A DNA stretch of 64,000 nt from Dehalococcoidales bacterium. Its GTDB lineage: Bacteria; Chloroflexota; Dehalococcoidia; Dehalococcoidales; UBA5627. This document shows, in pieces, positions 17,373-25,214 of the stretch (positions within the stretch are counted from its first letter, which is position 1; each line of letters begins with the position of its first letter). The position numbers and the translations under genes were made by a program. The stretch is from positions 1 to 64,000 of the forward strand of contig JBBAED010000004.1 in assembly GCA_041656115.1 (NCBI GenBank), given 5' to 3'. The notes beneath the pieces are model-generated. The model saw nothing but the letters and a program-made list of their open reading frames with translations. It made no database searches and was not told the origin of the DNA.

Positions 17373-18314
17373 TTAACTGACAGAATTACGGTTTTTGAAG
17401 AATAGTCTAGACGTGTTGCATATTTTACACTGGATGTAAAATTCGTTCTTACGCTTATTTAATCTTAATAGGGCATTACACCCAGGGCAACGTTCTTTAA
17501 TTGATTTTGTCTTATCACATTTATTGCATTTAAAGTAGTAACCATGTTTTCCGTACATAATACTCAAATCATCACTGTTACAATTAAAGCAATAAATCCC
17601 AGTTCTTGCTTTTGAAATTGGTAAGGAACGCTTTGCTTCAATATTCTTCGTGGGAATGCTGCCTTTTGCTGTATGTCGAGAACATAGAAATCTGGCAAGT
17701 TCGTTTTTTGTGTCGAAATCAAGTTTAACCGGAAAGGGTTTTGAACTAATTATTAAAACTGAGTCAAGTTTTTTATATTCTTTAATAATATTATTTATCT
17801 CACTGGGGATTAAATCAGCTTTAAAAACATTATCATTTTTTATATCACTAGGTCTATCAATTACACCGGTATCCGATATTGCCACAAGTATATCAATGGG
17901 AATTTTTTCATAAGTATTACGCCCAAAAAGTATATTAGTAAGCTCTTTCGTTGGTTTTAATCCACTTTCTATTAAATAGTTCCGTAAAAATGATGCTTGC
18001 CTTTTCGCTTGCTCAACTGGAGAGGCTAATCCAATGTTAAAATCAGTACGTTGCCATTCTCCAAATTCATTGATTTTTATCTCACCTAAAACACTTTTGC
18101 TTTCAACTATTATCATTCCGTAATCGTGAATTACCAGATGGTCAATTTGCGCGACGTCATTGTCCATTTCTAATCTAATACCGTTTATAATCAGCACATC
18201 TTTAGAATACTTAAATTCTCTGCTTAAATAGAAGGCCATTGTTTTTTCTGCATTATGCCCTGCTTTTGTAAATTTATCCGAAGAATTAATTGAGTCAACG
18301 TCTTTAATAATCAA
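17373..18314 (-). CDS. NERD-domain protein with C-terminal zinc ribbons
   Basis: The N-terminal half fits the nuclease-related domain (NERD): NAEKTMAFYLSREF, then NDVAQIDHLVIHDYGMIIVE followed by SKSVLGE, which supply the D ... E-x-K residues of the restriction-endonuclease-like fold. The C-terminal 85 residues hold about six CxxC pairs (CFNCNSDD, CNKCDKT, CPGCN, CKICN), resembling the zinc ribbons of bacterial topoisomerase I tails. Together they suggest a DNA-binding or DNA-processing protein. The start is a TTG at 18314 with GGAGGG 5 bases ahead. The gene and its flanks look markedly more AT-rich than its neighbours and it sits just beyond tRNA-Leu, so horizontal gain is plausible. Catalytic activity is inferred only. 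Confidence 0.8.
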   Translation of the reverse strand: MIIKDVDSINSSDKFTKAGHNAEKTMAFYLSREFKYSKDVLIINGIRLEMDNDVAQIDHLVIHDYGMIIVESKSVLGEIKINEFGEWQRTDFNIGLASPVEQAKRQASFLRNYLIESGLKPTKELTNILFGRNTYEKIPIDILVAISDTGVIDRPSDIKNDNVFKADLIPSEINNIIKEYKKLDSVLIISSKPFPVKLDFDTKNELARFLCSRHTAKGSIPTKNIEAKRSLPISKARTGIYCFNCNSDDLSIMYGKHGYYFKCNKCDKTKSIKERCPGCNALLRLNKRKNEFYIQCKICNTSRLFFKNRNSVS

Positions 18315-18523
18315 TCCGTCCCTCCAGAGGCTAACAACCAGCCGTCAATTATCATGTTATTACTTGTCGAAGCAGTTTACGTAATGATATTAATACAGGC
18401 TTGTTTATTATGCAAACTTTTGTAAAAACATATCCAATAAGTATGCCTTTAATAAGATTGCAGATGGGGTCGGATAATAAATTGAGAAGACCTTAACCAA
18501 ATGTTGTCAGGGGTTGACAGTGG

Positions 18524-18952
18524 TTATTTTGCTTTCTTTTCGGAAACAAAGGGTTTTTTCCACCACGGAATTTTAGGAGTGGTCAACAGTTTTAATTGCT
18601 CTATCTGGCTTTCCAGATTACGAATACGTTCCGTTGCGATACCGAGCTGAGCGGCCATGCTGACGTTCTTTTCCTGAAGCTCTCGTAAAAGACTTATACT
18701 TTGCACCAGTGCCTCGCCGGGGTCATAGTTTGCCATCTGGGAAAGAACTTTTTCCGATTCATCGGATTCGGGGGTTTCTTCGGCAGGGCTTAAATCCGAA
18801 GGTAATTCCAAAATACGATACTCCTGACCGAACTGTCCTGTAATCAGCTCGGCCTGAATCCTTCCGGACTTAATGTAACGCCTGATGGTTCTGGTGGATA
18901 CCCCCAGCGCCTCGGCAGCTTCGTTAATGTTCATATTTTCAAATACACCCAT
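18524..18952 (-). CDS. Helix-turn-helix (excisionase/MerR-like) regulator with coiled coil
   Basis: The first 45 residues contain MNINEAAEALGVSTRTIRRY and IKSGRIQAELITGQFGQEYR, a winged HTH of the excisionase/MerR group. An acidic linker (LSPAEETPESDESEK) follows, then a predicted coiled coil (about residues 75-122: LLRELQEKNVSMAAQLGIAT and RIRNLESQIEQLK) and a short basic tail PWWKKPFVSEKKAK. I know no named family member with this full layout. The ATG at 18952 is preferred over a TTG two codons earlier because it falls where transcription should begin. A perfect 11-bp inverted repeat over its promoter and start suggests self-regulation. Confidence 0.8.
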   Translation of the reverse strand: MGVFENMNINEAAEALGVSTRTIRRYIKSGRIQAELITGQFGQEYRILELPSDLSPAEETPESDESEKVLSQMANYDPGEALVQSISLLRELQEKNVSMAAQLGIATERIRNLESQIEQLKLLTTPKIPWWKKPFVSEKKAK

Positions 18953-18990
18953 TGACAAGTCTATAGTTATTTTTCTTTTTTGTCAATGGG
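18948..18990 (-). promoter_or_regulatory. Promoter and perfect inverted-repeat operator of the HTH gene
   Basis: CCCATTGACAA (18948-18958) and TTGTCAATGGG (18980-18990) form a perfect 11-bp inverted repeat with 21 bases between, giving a centre-to-centre distance of 32 bp (three helical turns). Read on the minus strand, one arm holds the -35 box TTGACA (18986-18981) and the other covers the expected transcription start and the ATG. A -10-like TATAGA lies at 18965-18960 (15-base spacer). A dimeric regulator, perhaps the HTH protein itself, could bind both arms. Confidence 0.6.
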
Positions 18991-19012
18991 GTAAAGCACC
19001 ATTATAAACACC

Positions 19013-19047
19013 GAGGCCGGACAAATCTCTATGATCAGTCCGGCCTC
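19013..19047. terminator. Strong hairpin between the DUF5679 gene and the HTH gene
   Basis: GAGGCCGGAC (19013-19022) pairs perfectly with GTCCGGCCTC (19038-19047) around a 15-base loop. On the plus strand it is followed by GGTTTTTCTTG; on the minus strand by a weaker GTGTTTATAA tract. As the gene upstream of it is on the minus strand, it most likely ends that gene's transcript. Confidence 0.6.
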
Positions 19048-19071
19048 TAGGTTTTTCTTGTTTCCGTGAAA

Positions 19072-19215
19072 CTACTGTGCTTTACCAATTTTGAACATCT
19101 TGGTGGCACAAACAGGACATACGCCCTGGGTTGCCGGGCGGCCGTTTTTCATGGTTATCGCTTTGGCATCTTTCATTTCTCTTTTCTCGCGACACTTCAT
19201 ACAATAGCCTTGCAT
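19072..19215 (-). CDS. DUF5679-type 47-residue zinc-ribbon protein
   Basis: The protein begins MQGYCMKCREKREMKDAKA and carries two CxxC pairs (CMKC and CPVC), which should bind one zinc ion. The segment ITMKNGRPATQGVCPVCATK is typical of the small DUF5679 proteins common in Chloroflexota and archaea. Function is unknown to me. The ATG at 19215 has a GGGAGG ribosome site 7 bases ahead, and a hairpin follows the stop. Its two knuckles and length leave little doubt that it is a real gene. Confidence 0.85.
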   Translation of the reverse strand: MQGYCMKCREKREMKDAKAITMKNGRPATQGVCPVCATKMFKIGKAQ

Positions 19216-19375
19216 TGGTTCCCTCCCTTTTTAGCAGTTTGTAGCTAGAATAAACTATCGCAAGGCTATTGTCAAGTATTTTGAGCGTAAAATCGGAGAA
19301 ATTTATTTTTTACGATAGAGCCAAACGTAAAATAAGGGTGATTTCATGCATTAAAAACTTAAAAACCGGCTGGGG

Positions 19376-20359
19376 TTAATCTTTAACAACAGGGGCGAGC
19401 GGAAGCAGGAGTGTCTTACCCGGTTTTCTTTTGAGGTAAGATTTGGTGTAATTAACGGGGAAAGAGTAAACCACCTGCGCTTTGGGGTACTCCAAACAAA
19501 AGAGGAAGATGCCAACCGTTTGCGATTTGGTGCCGAAGGGACCGATTACCATATTAAAAGAATCCTTTATTTCGCGATAGATATCTTCAAGGACGGTTCT
19601 TGTTGAATGCGGATCGTCCGCGGGAACATCTCTTAATTCCACTCCCGGCTGGGAAAGCAGAAAAGCGTTATTGTTTTTAGCATACTCCAAGTATTCTTCG
19701 TTGTTATTTCGCGGAGGGTTTGTAATCAGGGCAATTGTGCGTACGGGATTAAAGTGTTTCCAGACCGTAAGCGAACGCTCCGGTTCAAAACCGAGGAACA
19801 ATACCAAAACGGTTTGTTTTTCAAAAGAAATCGAACCGAAGAAATTTTGAACGGTGGAAATTTGCTCCACACCCCTGGTCAGCCTTGTCGGGGCATAGCT
19901 TTGTGTGGTATGGACAATACGCGGAATACCCAAGTTTTGTCCTTCGACCAAAAAATGCAGTAGCTCCAAAAGGTAAATTTTGGTAAAACCGCTTATGTCG
20001 AGGGTGATATGGGAGTCGTCAACGTCTTTCGGGCGACAGCGATTCCATATATTTTTAAGCTGTCCGATACCCTCTGCCGGGCTGTCGCGCTGGCAACGGA
20101 TAACGAAAACACCTTCGGAGGTTCTTTTGCTGAGATGCCCTTGTAATTTCAGCATATTGGTTTCAACAACTTGCTGATAAAAAGGTTCTTCAATGGCAAA
20201 GATAATACTGAAACGCACACGATAGCTGGGGCCGGCTTTGGCGGCCGCTTGCAAGCATCTGTCTTCAAAGCTGGAACAACAGATAAACAGGTCGTCGGGA
20301 CCGTATTCGTTAAGCCTGGTTAAATTCTCTATTTCAATTGGTTCTTCGTGTACCTTCAT
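19376..20359 (-). CDS. Unrecognised protein with CARF-like motifs
   Basis: I do not recognise this 327-residue soluble protein. It shows alternating strands and helices, starting with DDLFICCSSFEDRCL. Two features resemble nucleotide-sensing Rossmann folds: SHITLDISGFTKIYLLELL near residue 120, which recalls the (N/D)hTGGTK loop of CARF domains, and VIGPFGTKSQTVGIFLF near residue 275. No signal peptide or membrane helix is visible, and no nuclease motif is obvious. The ATG at 20359 has AGAGGT 8 bases ahead. It stands alone, 160 bases from the DUF5679 gene and divergent from the lipoprotein gene. No CRISPR or cyclase gene lies in the window, so a sensing role is only a hypothesis. Confidence 0.7.
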   Translation of the reverse strand: MKVHEEPIEIENLTRLNEYGPDDLFICCSSFEDRCLQAAAKAGPSYRVRFSIIFAIEEPFYQQVVETNMLKLQGHLSKRTSEGVFVIRCQRDSPAEGIGQLKNIWNRCRPKDVDDSHITLDISGFTKIYLLELLHFLVEGQNLGIPRIVHTTQSYAPTRLTRGVEQISTVQNFFGSISFEKQTVLVLFLGFEPERSLTVWKHFNPVRTIALITNPPRNNNEEYLEYAKNNNAFLLSQPGVELRDVPADDPHSTRTVLEDIYREIKDSFNMVIGPFGTKSQTVGIFLFCLEYPKAQVVYSFPVNYTKSYLKRKPGKTLLLPLAPVVKD

Positions 20360-20584
20360 CGCTGTAAACCTCTATAACACTACCCCAAACACTTAAACGG
20401 ATCTAATTGATAAAAGACACAGAGCTTTCACACAACTATAACTGCCCTAAGAAATATTGTCAATTATTTACAAAACCAATATTTTTGGAATTTAAGCGCT
20501 AACCAAACCGGTTTTGCCTCGTTATATTAGAGTGAGTTGTAAAAAACACATCAAAATAAACTAATTTATATTGAAGGAGAACAA

Positions 20585-21079
20585 ATGAAAAAATTGGTAC
20601 TGTTACTGCTTGGATTGGTCTTGTGTATCGGTACAGTAGGCTGCGACAACGGAAACAACAACCGGGGCAACCTGGAAGGAAATTTGGAAGACATACTGGC
20701 TAATATTTACGAAAACGCCAAAGTGGATGAATCGTTTAAAGAATTTGTTGAAAACGGATTGTACACAACTGAAATCACCTCCGAAAACGTCGGCTACTTT
20801 TTAGGAAAAGAAGGGTTGGAATTTGAATCGGGGATTGCCTCCGAACCGATGATTTCTATTTCTGCTTATTCATTATGCTTGGTGCGTGTCAAAGACGGCA
20901 CCGATATCGCAAAAATGAAACAAGAGATTAAAGAAAACGCCGATCCGCGCAAATGGATTTGTGTCGGAGTTGACCCGCAAAATGTGATTGTCGATAATGT
21001 TGGGGATGTAATTATCCTTTTAATGAGTAATTATGAGTTAGAGGCGCTGCATAATTCGTTTTTATCACTGGGGAAATAG
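20585..21079 (+). CDS. Lipoprotein, DUF4358-like
   Basis: The N-terminus MKKLVLLLLGLVLCIGTVGC is a lipoprotein signal peptide with the lipobox cysteine at residue 20; an Asn/Gly-rich tether follows. The rest (SLCLVRVKDGTDIAKMKQEI, DPRKWICVGVDPQNV, VGDVIILLMSN) resembles DUF4358 proteins, which in Firmicutes are often encoded beside MBOAT and DHHW genes, as here. The exact function is unknown; a role in the same surface-acylation pathway is inferred from context. AAGGAGAAC precedes the ATG. It is the first gene of the three-gene cassette. Confidence 0.78.
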   Translation: MKKLVLLLLGLVLCIGTVGCDNGNNNRGNLEGNLEDILANIYENAKVDESFKEFVENGLYTTEITSENVGYFLGKEGLEFESGIASEPMISISAYSLCLVRVKDGTDIAKMKQEIKENADPRKWICVGVDPQNVIVDNVGDVIILLMSNYELEALHNSFLSLGK

Positions 21080-21105
21080 CTTCTAAAATTAAATAGGGAT
21101 TATGC

Positions 21106-22509
21106 ATGCTGTTTTCGAGTATTAGCTTCTTATATTATTTCTTGCCGGCAGTATTAGGGATTTATTTCATTACCCCTGCCAAATATAAAAACCTTGTTTT
21201 ACTGCTGGCAAGTTTGTTTTTTTATTTCTACGGGGAGCCAATCTATTCACTATTGATGGTGTTTTCGATTGCCTCCGCATACCTGCATGGCTTGTGGATG
21301 GACAAGGCTCCAACCCAAAGACATAAGAAAATAGCTTTTATTTCATCGGTATCGTTTAGTGTCGGCGCACTGCTCTTTTTTAAATACCATCTCTTTTTTG
21401 TTAATAACTTCAACTCGCTGTTCGGAACATCAATTGTTCCGTTAAAGCTGCTGCTGCCGATTGGAATCAGCTTTTATACATTTCAGATTTTATCTTATCT
21501 GATTGATTTGTATTTCGGGCGAATCAAAGTCCAAAAGAACCCCATCAATTTGGCAACCTATGTCGCAATGTTCCCGCAGCTGATTGCCGGCCCCATTGTG
21601 CGTTACAGCACCATTGAAGCAGGGCTTGCTCACCGCACCCACTCAATCCCGGATATCGCCTACGGAATCAACCGTTTTGTAATCGGGCTTGCCAAAAAAG
21701 TAATCCTTGCCAACACCTTGGGGGAAATCGGTGTTTTATTTAACGGTGCCGATGAGAAAAGCGTGCTCTTTTTCTGGATGGCGGCAATCGCTTTTACATT
21801 GCAAATCTACTTTGATTTTTCGGGTTACAGCGATATGGCGATTGGTCTTGGGCGTGTTTTCGGGTTCAAGTTTTTGGAAAACTTTAATTACCCCTATATT
21901 TCCAAAAGCGTCACCGAATTCTGGCGCAGGTGGCATATCTCACTGGGTTCATGGTTTAGGGATTATATTTATATTCCGATGGGCGGTAACCGCGTAAGCC
22001 TCTTAAAATGGGGGCGCAATATTTTTGTGGTATGGTTTTTAACCGGTTTTTGGCACGGGGCGGAATGGAATTTTGTCGTTTGGGGGCTCTATTTTGCGGT
22101 GTTCCTTGTGCTGGAAAAATTCTTTTTAAACAAATTGCTCGGGAAATTACCGGGCGCCATCGCGCATTTCTATTTGTTACCGGTAGTAATTATCGGCTTT
22201 GTTATTTTTAATGCCGACGGAATGGGCGAGGCACTGATTAACCTTAAAGGGATGTTCGGGCTGCTTAATGTTCCCTTCGCCAATACCGAAACAATCTATT
22301 ACCTTAAAAGTTATGGGTTTGTGTTTATATTGGCGGCTATTGCCGCAACCCCTTTATTTAAAAAGATAGCGGAGAAACTAAAGAGCTATACCTTCGGGGA
22401 AAAAACATTAAGCTTCTCCAAACCGGTGATAATGGTTGTGCTGCTTTTAATGTGTACCGGATTTCTGATTGACGGGTCGTTTAACCCCTTCATATACTTC
22501 CGGTTTTAA
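21106..22509 (+). CDS. MBOAT-family O-acyltransferase (AlgI/DltB-like)
   Basis: This polytopic membrane protein (467 residues, about ten or more hydrophobic segments) belongs to the membrane-bound O-acyltransferases that pass acyl groups across the membrane to extracellular glycans. The hallmark motif WRRWHISLGSWFRDYIYIPM is present, followed by the catalytic-histidine segment FLTGFWHGAEWNFVVWGLY. The N-terminal ISFLYYFLPAVLGIYFI is common to the AlgI group. The DHHW gene 19 bases downstream is the usual partner that completes transfer. The substrate is unknown; a cell-surface polysaccharide or glycoprotein glycan is likely. A second ATG four bases upstream is out of frame. Confidence 0.93.
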   Translation: MLFSSISFLYYFLPAVLGIYFITPAKYKNLVLLLASLFFYFYGEPIYSLLMVFSIASAYLHGLWMDKAPTQRHKKIAFISSVSFSVGALLFFKYHLFFVNNFNSLFGTSIVPLKLLLPIGISFYTFQILSYLIDLYFGRIKVQKNPINLATYVAMFPQLIAGPIVRYSTIEAGLAHRTHSIPDIAYGINRFVIGLAKKVILANTLGEIGVLFNGADEKSVLFFWMAAIAFTLQIYFDFSGYSDMAIGLGRVFGFKFLENFNYPYISKSVTEFWRRWHISLGSWFRDYIYIPMGGNRVSLLKWGRNIFVVWFLTGFWHGAEWNFVVWGLYFAVFLVLEKFFLNKLLGKLPGAIAHFYLLPVVIIGFVIFNADGMGEALINLKGMFGLLNVPFANTETIYYLKSYGFVFILAAIAATPLFKKIAEKLKSYTFGEKTLSFSKPVIMVVLLLMCTGFLIDGSFNPFIYFRF

Positions 22510-22528
22510 TTGTAAATAGGAATCAAAA

Positions 22529-23632
22529 ATGAATAAAAACATTTTAAATATTATTATGATTGGTTGTTTCGTTTTAATTACGTTCGGATTTATGTTTGTT
22601 AACGTTTTTAAGCCGAACGCAGATTTTTCCTTTGCGGAGCGGCGTAAATTATTGTCCGCTCCCCAATTTTCCGGTACCACGCTTTTAAACGGCAAATACT
22701 TTGACGACTACGAAAAATATTTCTTGGATCAATTTATTTTCCGCGATAATTTCAGGGGATTTACCGCTTTTACCAAATTGTTTTTGTTAAACCAGCAGGA
22801 TTACAACGATATCTATGCGGTAGACGGAAACATTTGTAAAATAGAGTATCCGCTAAGCGAAAAGGCAATCTTAAACGCGGCACAAAAGCTAAATCAGGTC
22901 TATGACCTTTACCTGCAAGGGTTAAATGTAAACTACGCGGTGATACCGGATAAAAATTATTTTATGGGGCCAAGCTACGGAGCACCAACCATGGATTACG
23001 GGAAATTATTGGATATATTACAAAGCGATATCCGTAACATACAATACATCGATTTATTTAGCGGATTATCGATTAACGATTATTACAAAACGGATATCCA
23101 TTGGAGCCAGGATAAGATTATCGGAGTTGCCGACATTTTAATGGCGGGAATAGGAAACAGCATCCTGCCTTCGGATTTTGGTTACACCATTAAGGAACTG
23201 GCGCCTTTTTACGGCTCTTTGCACGGTCAAGCCGCCCTAAATCTGCCCGCCGAAACGCTTTTCTATCTTACAAACGCGATGCTGGAGGAAGCGGTTGTTT
23301 TTGATTACGAAACAATGAAAAAGAGCTCAATCTACGTAACGGATTTATTCGAGGGGATTGATCCGTACGATGTGTTCCTTTCGGGGGCAAAGGCATTGTT
23401 AACAATCGAAAATCCGAACGCGACTACTGACAAGGAGCTGATTTTGTTCCGCGACTCGTTCGGCAGCAGTATCGCTCCGTTGCTTGCTTGCGGTTATTCC
23501 AAAATTACACTGGTTGATTTGCGCTACATAACTACCGATTTACTGGGAAATTATATCGATTTTTCCGCGGCTGACGATGTTTTATTTTTATACAGCACTC
23601 AAATTTTAAATAACAGTTTTATGTTAAGATAA
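22529..23632 (+). CDS. DHHW (AlgJ/AlgX-like) surface acyltransferase partner
   Basis: A single N-terminal membrane anchor (IIMIGCFVLITFGFMFVN) is followed by FAERRKLLSAPQF, the usual start of the DHHW domain. The catalytic motif appears as YKTDIHWSQD (DIHW here) and the serine segment as LFRDSFGSSIAPLL, matching an SGNH-hydrolase-like triad. Such proteins receive acyl groups from MBOAT partners and O-acetylate glycans outside the membrane. Length (367 residues) and position directly after the MBOAT gene agree. It ends the cassette. Confidence 0.9.
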   Translation: MNKNILNIIMIGCFVLITFGFMFVNVFKPNADFSFAERRKLLSAPQFSGTTLLNGKYFDDYEKYFLDQFIFRDNFRGFTAFTKLFLLNQQDYNDIYAVDGNICKIEYPLSEKAILNAAQKLNQVYDLYLQGLNVNYAVIPDKNYFMGPSYGAPTMDYGKLLDILQSDIRNIQYIDLFSGLSINDYYKTDIHWSQDKIIGVADILMAGIGNSILPSDFGYTIKELAPFYGSLHGQAALNLPAETLFYLTNAMLEEAVVFDYETMKKSSIYVTDLFEGIDPYDVFLSGAKALLTIENPNATTDKELILFRDSFGSSIAPLLACGYSKITLVDLRYITTDLLGNYIDFSAADDVLFLYSTQILNNSFMLR

Positions 23633-23760
23633 AAATAAGAGTTAGCGAATTCGGGTTTATTTTTTGCAAACAAACGGGAATTGCGATTGCACATCTGGCA
23701 AGAAAACGGAAAAAGCATTATAATAGCCCGTAACGATAACCGAGATTAAAGGAGCGGGAC

Positions 23761-23916
23761 ATGTTCGAACTAACCCCACCTCTGATTATAATTGCCGGAA
23801 TAATATGTGTCCTGTTAGGGGTAGTCGCAATGGTCTGGCCCAAAAAAGGCGTTTACGTCTTGGCATCTTGGCTGATTATTGTGGGGGTTTTGGCAATAAT
23901 TTATTCACTGGAGTAG
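23761..23916 (+). CDS. Small two-helix membrane protein, DUF3096-like
   Basis: A 51-residue protein with two membrane helices joined by a WPKKG turn: PPLIIIAGIICVLLGVVAMV and VLASWLIIVGVLAIIYSL. The layout (helix, WPK, helix) is that of DUF3096 and resembles the gene at 56406. AAAGGAGCGGGAC directly precedes the ATG. The next gene begins 4 bases after its stop, so the two are probably co-transcribed. Function unknown. Confidence 0.75.
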   Translation: MFELTPPLIIIAGIICVLLGVVAMVWPKKGVYVLASWLIIVGVLAIIYSLE

Positions 23917-23920
23917 TGTT

Positions 23921-24328
23921 ATGTATTATTTTGCTTATGCAACCAATTTGAATAAGCAGCAAATAGCGCTTATTTCCCCCCAAATCCGCCCCTTATACAC
24001 CGCGACGTTACATAATTACCGTTTAGTTTTTACCGGCTGGACGCGCCAGTGGCGCGGCGGTACGGCTACAATCAAGCGTTCCGACAGAGATAAGGTTTTT
24101 GGCGCAATTTATGATGTCCCCGAAGAAGATTGGAGAAAACTCGACCGGGCCGAGAATTGCCCCGGTGAATACGAGCGAATCAGGGTTATTGTCAATAACG
24201 AAGACGGGGACGCAACGGAAGCCGTAACCTATATTAAAAAAGACTTGGTGCGGGCGGAGGAATCCAAACCGTCTCCGGAATACCTTGCGCTGATACAGCA
24301 GGGTTATAAAGACTGGCGGCTTGTCTAA
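23921..24328 (+). CDS. Gamma-glutamylcyclotransferase-fold protein
   Basis: The 135-residue protein starts MYYFAYATNLN, a variant of the YFAYGSNL motif of the GGCT/AIG2 family. VFGAIYDVPEEDWRKLDRAE follows; the glutamate in LDRAE matches the catalytic acid. The family cleaves gamma-glutamyl amides to 5-oxoproline, but bacterial members act on various substrates, which cannot be told here. The glycine of the usual YGSNL motif is replaced by alanine. It is coupled to the small membrane protein 4 bases upstream. Confidence 0.85.
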   Translation: MYYFAYATNLNKQQIALISPQIRPLYTATLHNYRLVFTGWTRQWRGGTATIKRSDRDKVFGAIYDVPEEDWRKLDRAENCPGEYERIRVIVNNEDGDATEAVTYIKKDLVRAEESKPSPEYLALIQQGYKDWRLV

Positions 24329-24522
24329 CCCAACCCAAGTTTCACGGGTAATAAGCTGAGTTTCCCGTTTAAAGAATTTGATTGGATTTAAACCGATTTT
24401 ATACGATAAATTGACATAATATTAACACTTTTCTCGATTACCGATTGCTTTTAAGTGTGATTCCTGTTTTAATTGTTAGCGACGTAAATAATGTAAATAG
24501 TATAATAAAAAGGAGAAATGAT

Positions 24523-25185
24523 ATGAGTGATATAAAATTAAAAGCGTCAAAAAGAACCGTTTTTGGTAAACGAACAAGATATTTACGCAGGCAAGGAGTT
24601 ACCCCCACACATGTTTTTGGGAACGGAATTAAATCCCTTGCCCTACAATGCGATAACGACGAACTCAAGAAATTGATTACACGTGTCGGGGTCACCCGCT
24701 TGATTGACCTTCAAATAGAAAAAGAAAGAAAACCGCGCCACGTTTTTATTCGTGAGATTCAACGCGATGTTCTGAGCGGAGAATTGTTGCACGTTGATTT
24801 TTACCAGGTGGATAAGACGGAAAAAATGACCGCCGAAATCCCCATTATCCTTAGCGGCGAATCACCGGCTCTTAAAACGAAAACGAATATTATTGAACAA
24901 CTGATTAACAGTATCCAGGTTGAGGCTTTCCCCGCCGAAATGCCGCCGCATATAGAGATTGATATCAGCAATTTAGCTCAAGACGGAGACTCTGTTTATG
25001 TAAAGGATATCGTCTTTGAAGATGATGTTGCAACGACAGCCGACCCCGAACAGCTAATCGCCAAAATCACCAAGATTAAAGCCATAGCTGAAGAGGAAGT
25101 TGAAGTAACGGCAGCCGAAGACGCGGAAACCGTTAGCACACCGGACTCTGAAGCAACAGATGAAACGGAACCTGCTGCGGAATAA
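24523..25185 (+). CDS. rplY: 50S ribosomal protein bL25 (TL5/CTC form)
   Basis: bL25 binds 5S rRNA in the large subunit. The N-terminal domain (KLKASKRTVFGKRTRYLRRQ followed by GVTPTHVFG) and the C-terminal beta domain (IPIILSGESPALKTK, EAFPAEMPPHIEIDISNL) show the long CTC/TL5 form. An acidic tail rich in Ala and Glu ends the protein. The open frame extends upstream to 24445, but the ATG at 24523 is preceded by AAAGGAGAAATG and gives the normal N-terminus MSDIKLKASK, for 220 residues. It stands alone. Confidence 0.95.
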   Translation: MSDIKLKASKRTVFGKRTRYLRRQGVTPTHVFGNGIKSLALQCDNDELKKLITRVGVTRLIDLQIEKERKPRHVFIREIQRDVLSGELLHVDFYQVDKTEKMTAEIPIILSGESPALKTKTNIIEQLINSIQVEAFPAEMPPHIEIDISNLAQDGDSVYVKDIVFEDDVATTADPEQLIAKITKIKAIAEEEVEVTAAEDAETVSTPDSEATDETEPAAE

Positions 25186-25214
25186 TTAATTTTTAAAGGT
25201 AATTCTTTAAAACT

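Noticed and set aside
18355..18426. 23-codon hydrophobic frame upstream of the NERD gene on the plus strand
   Set aside because: No ribosome-binding site and low-complexity AT-rich composition; likely chance.
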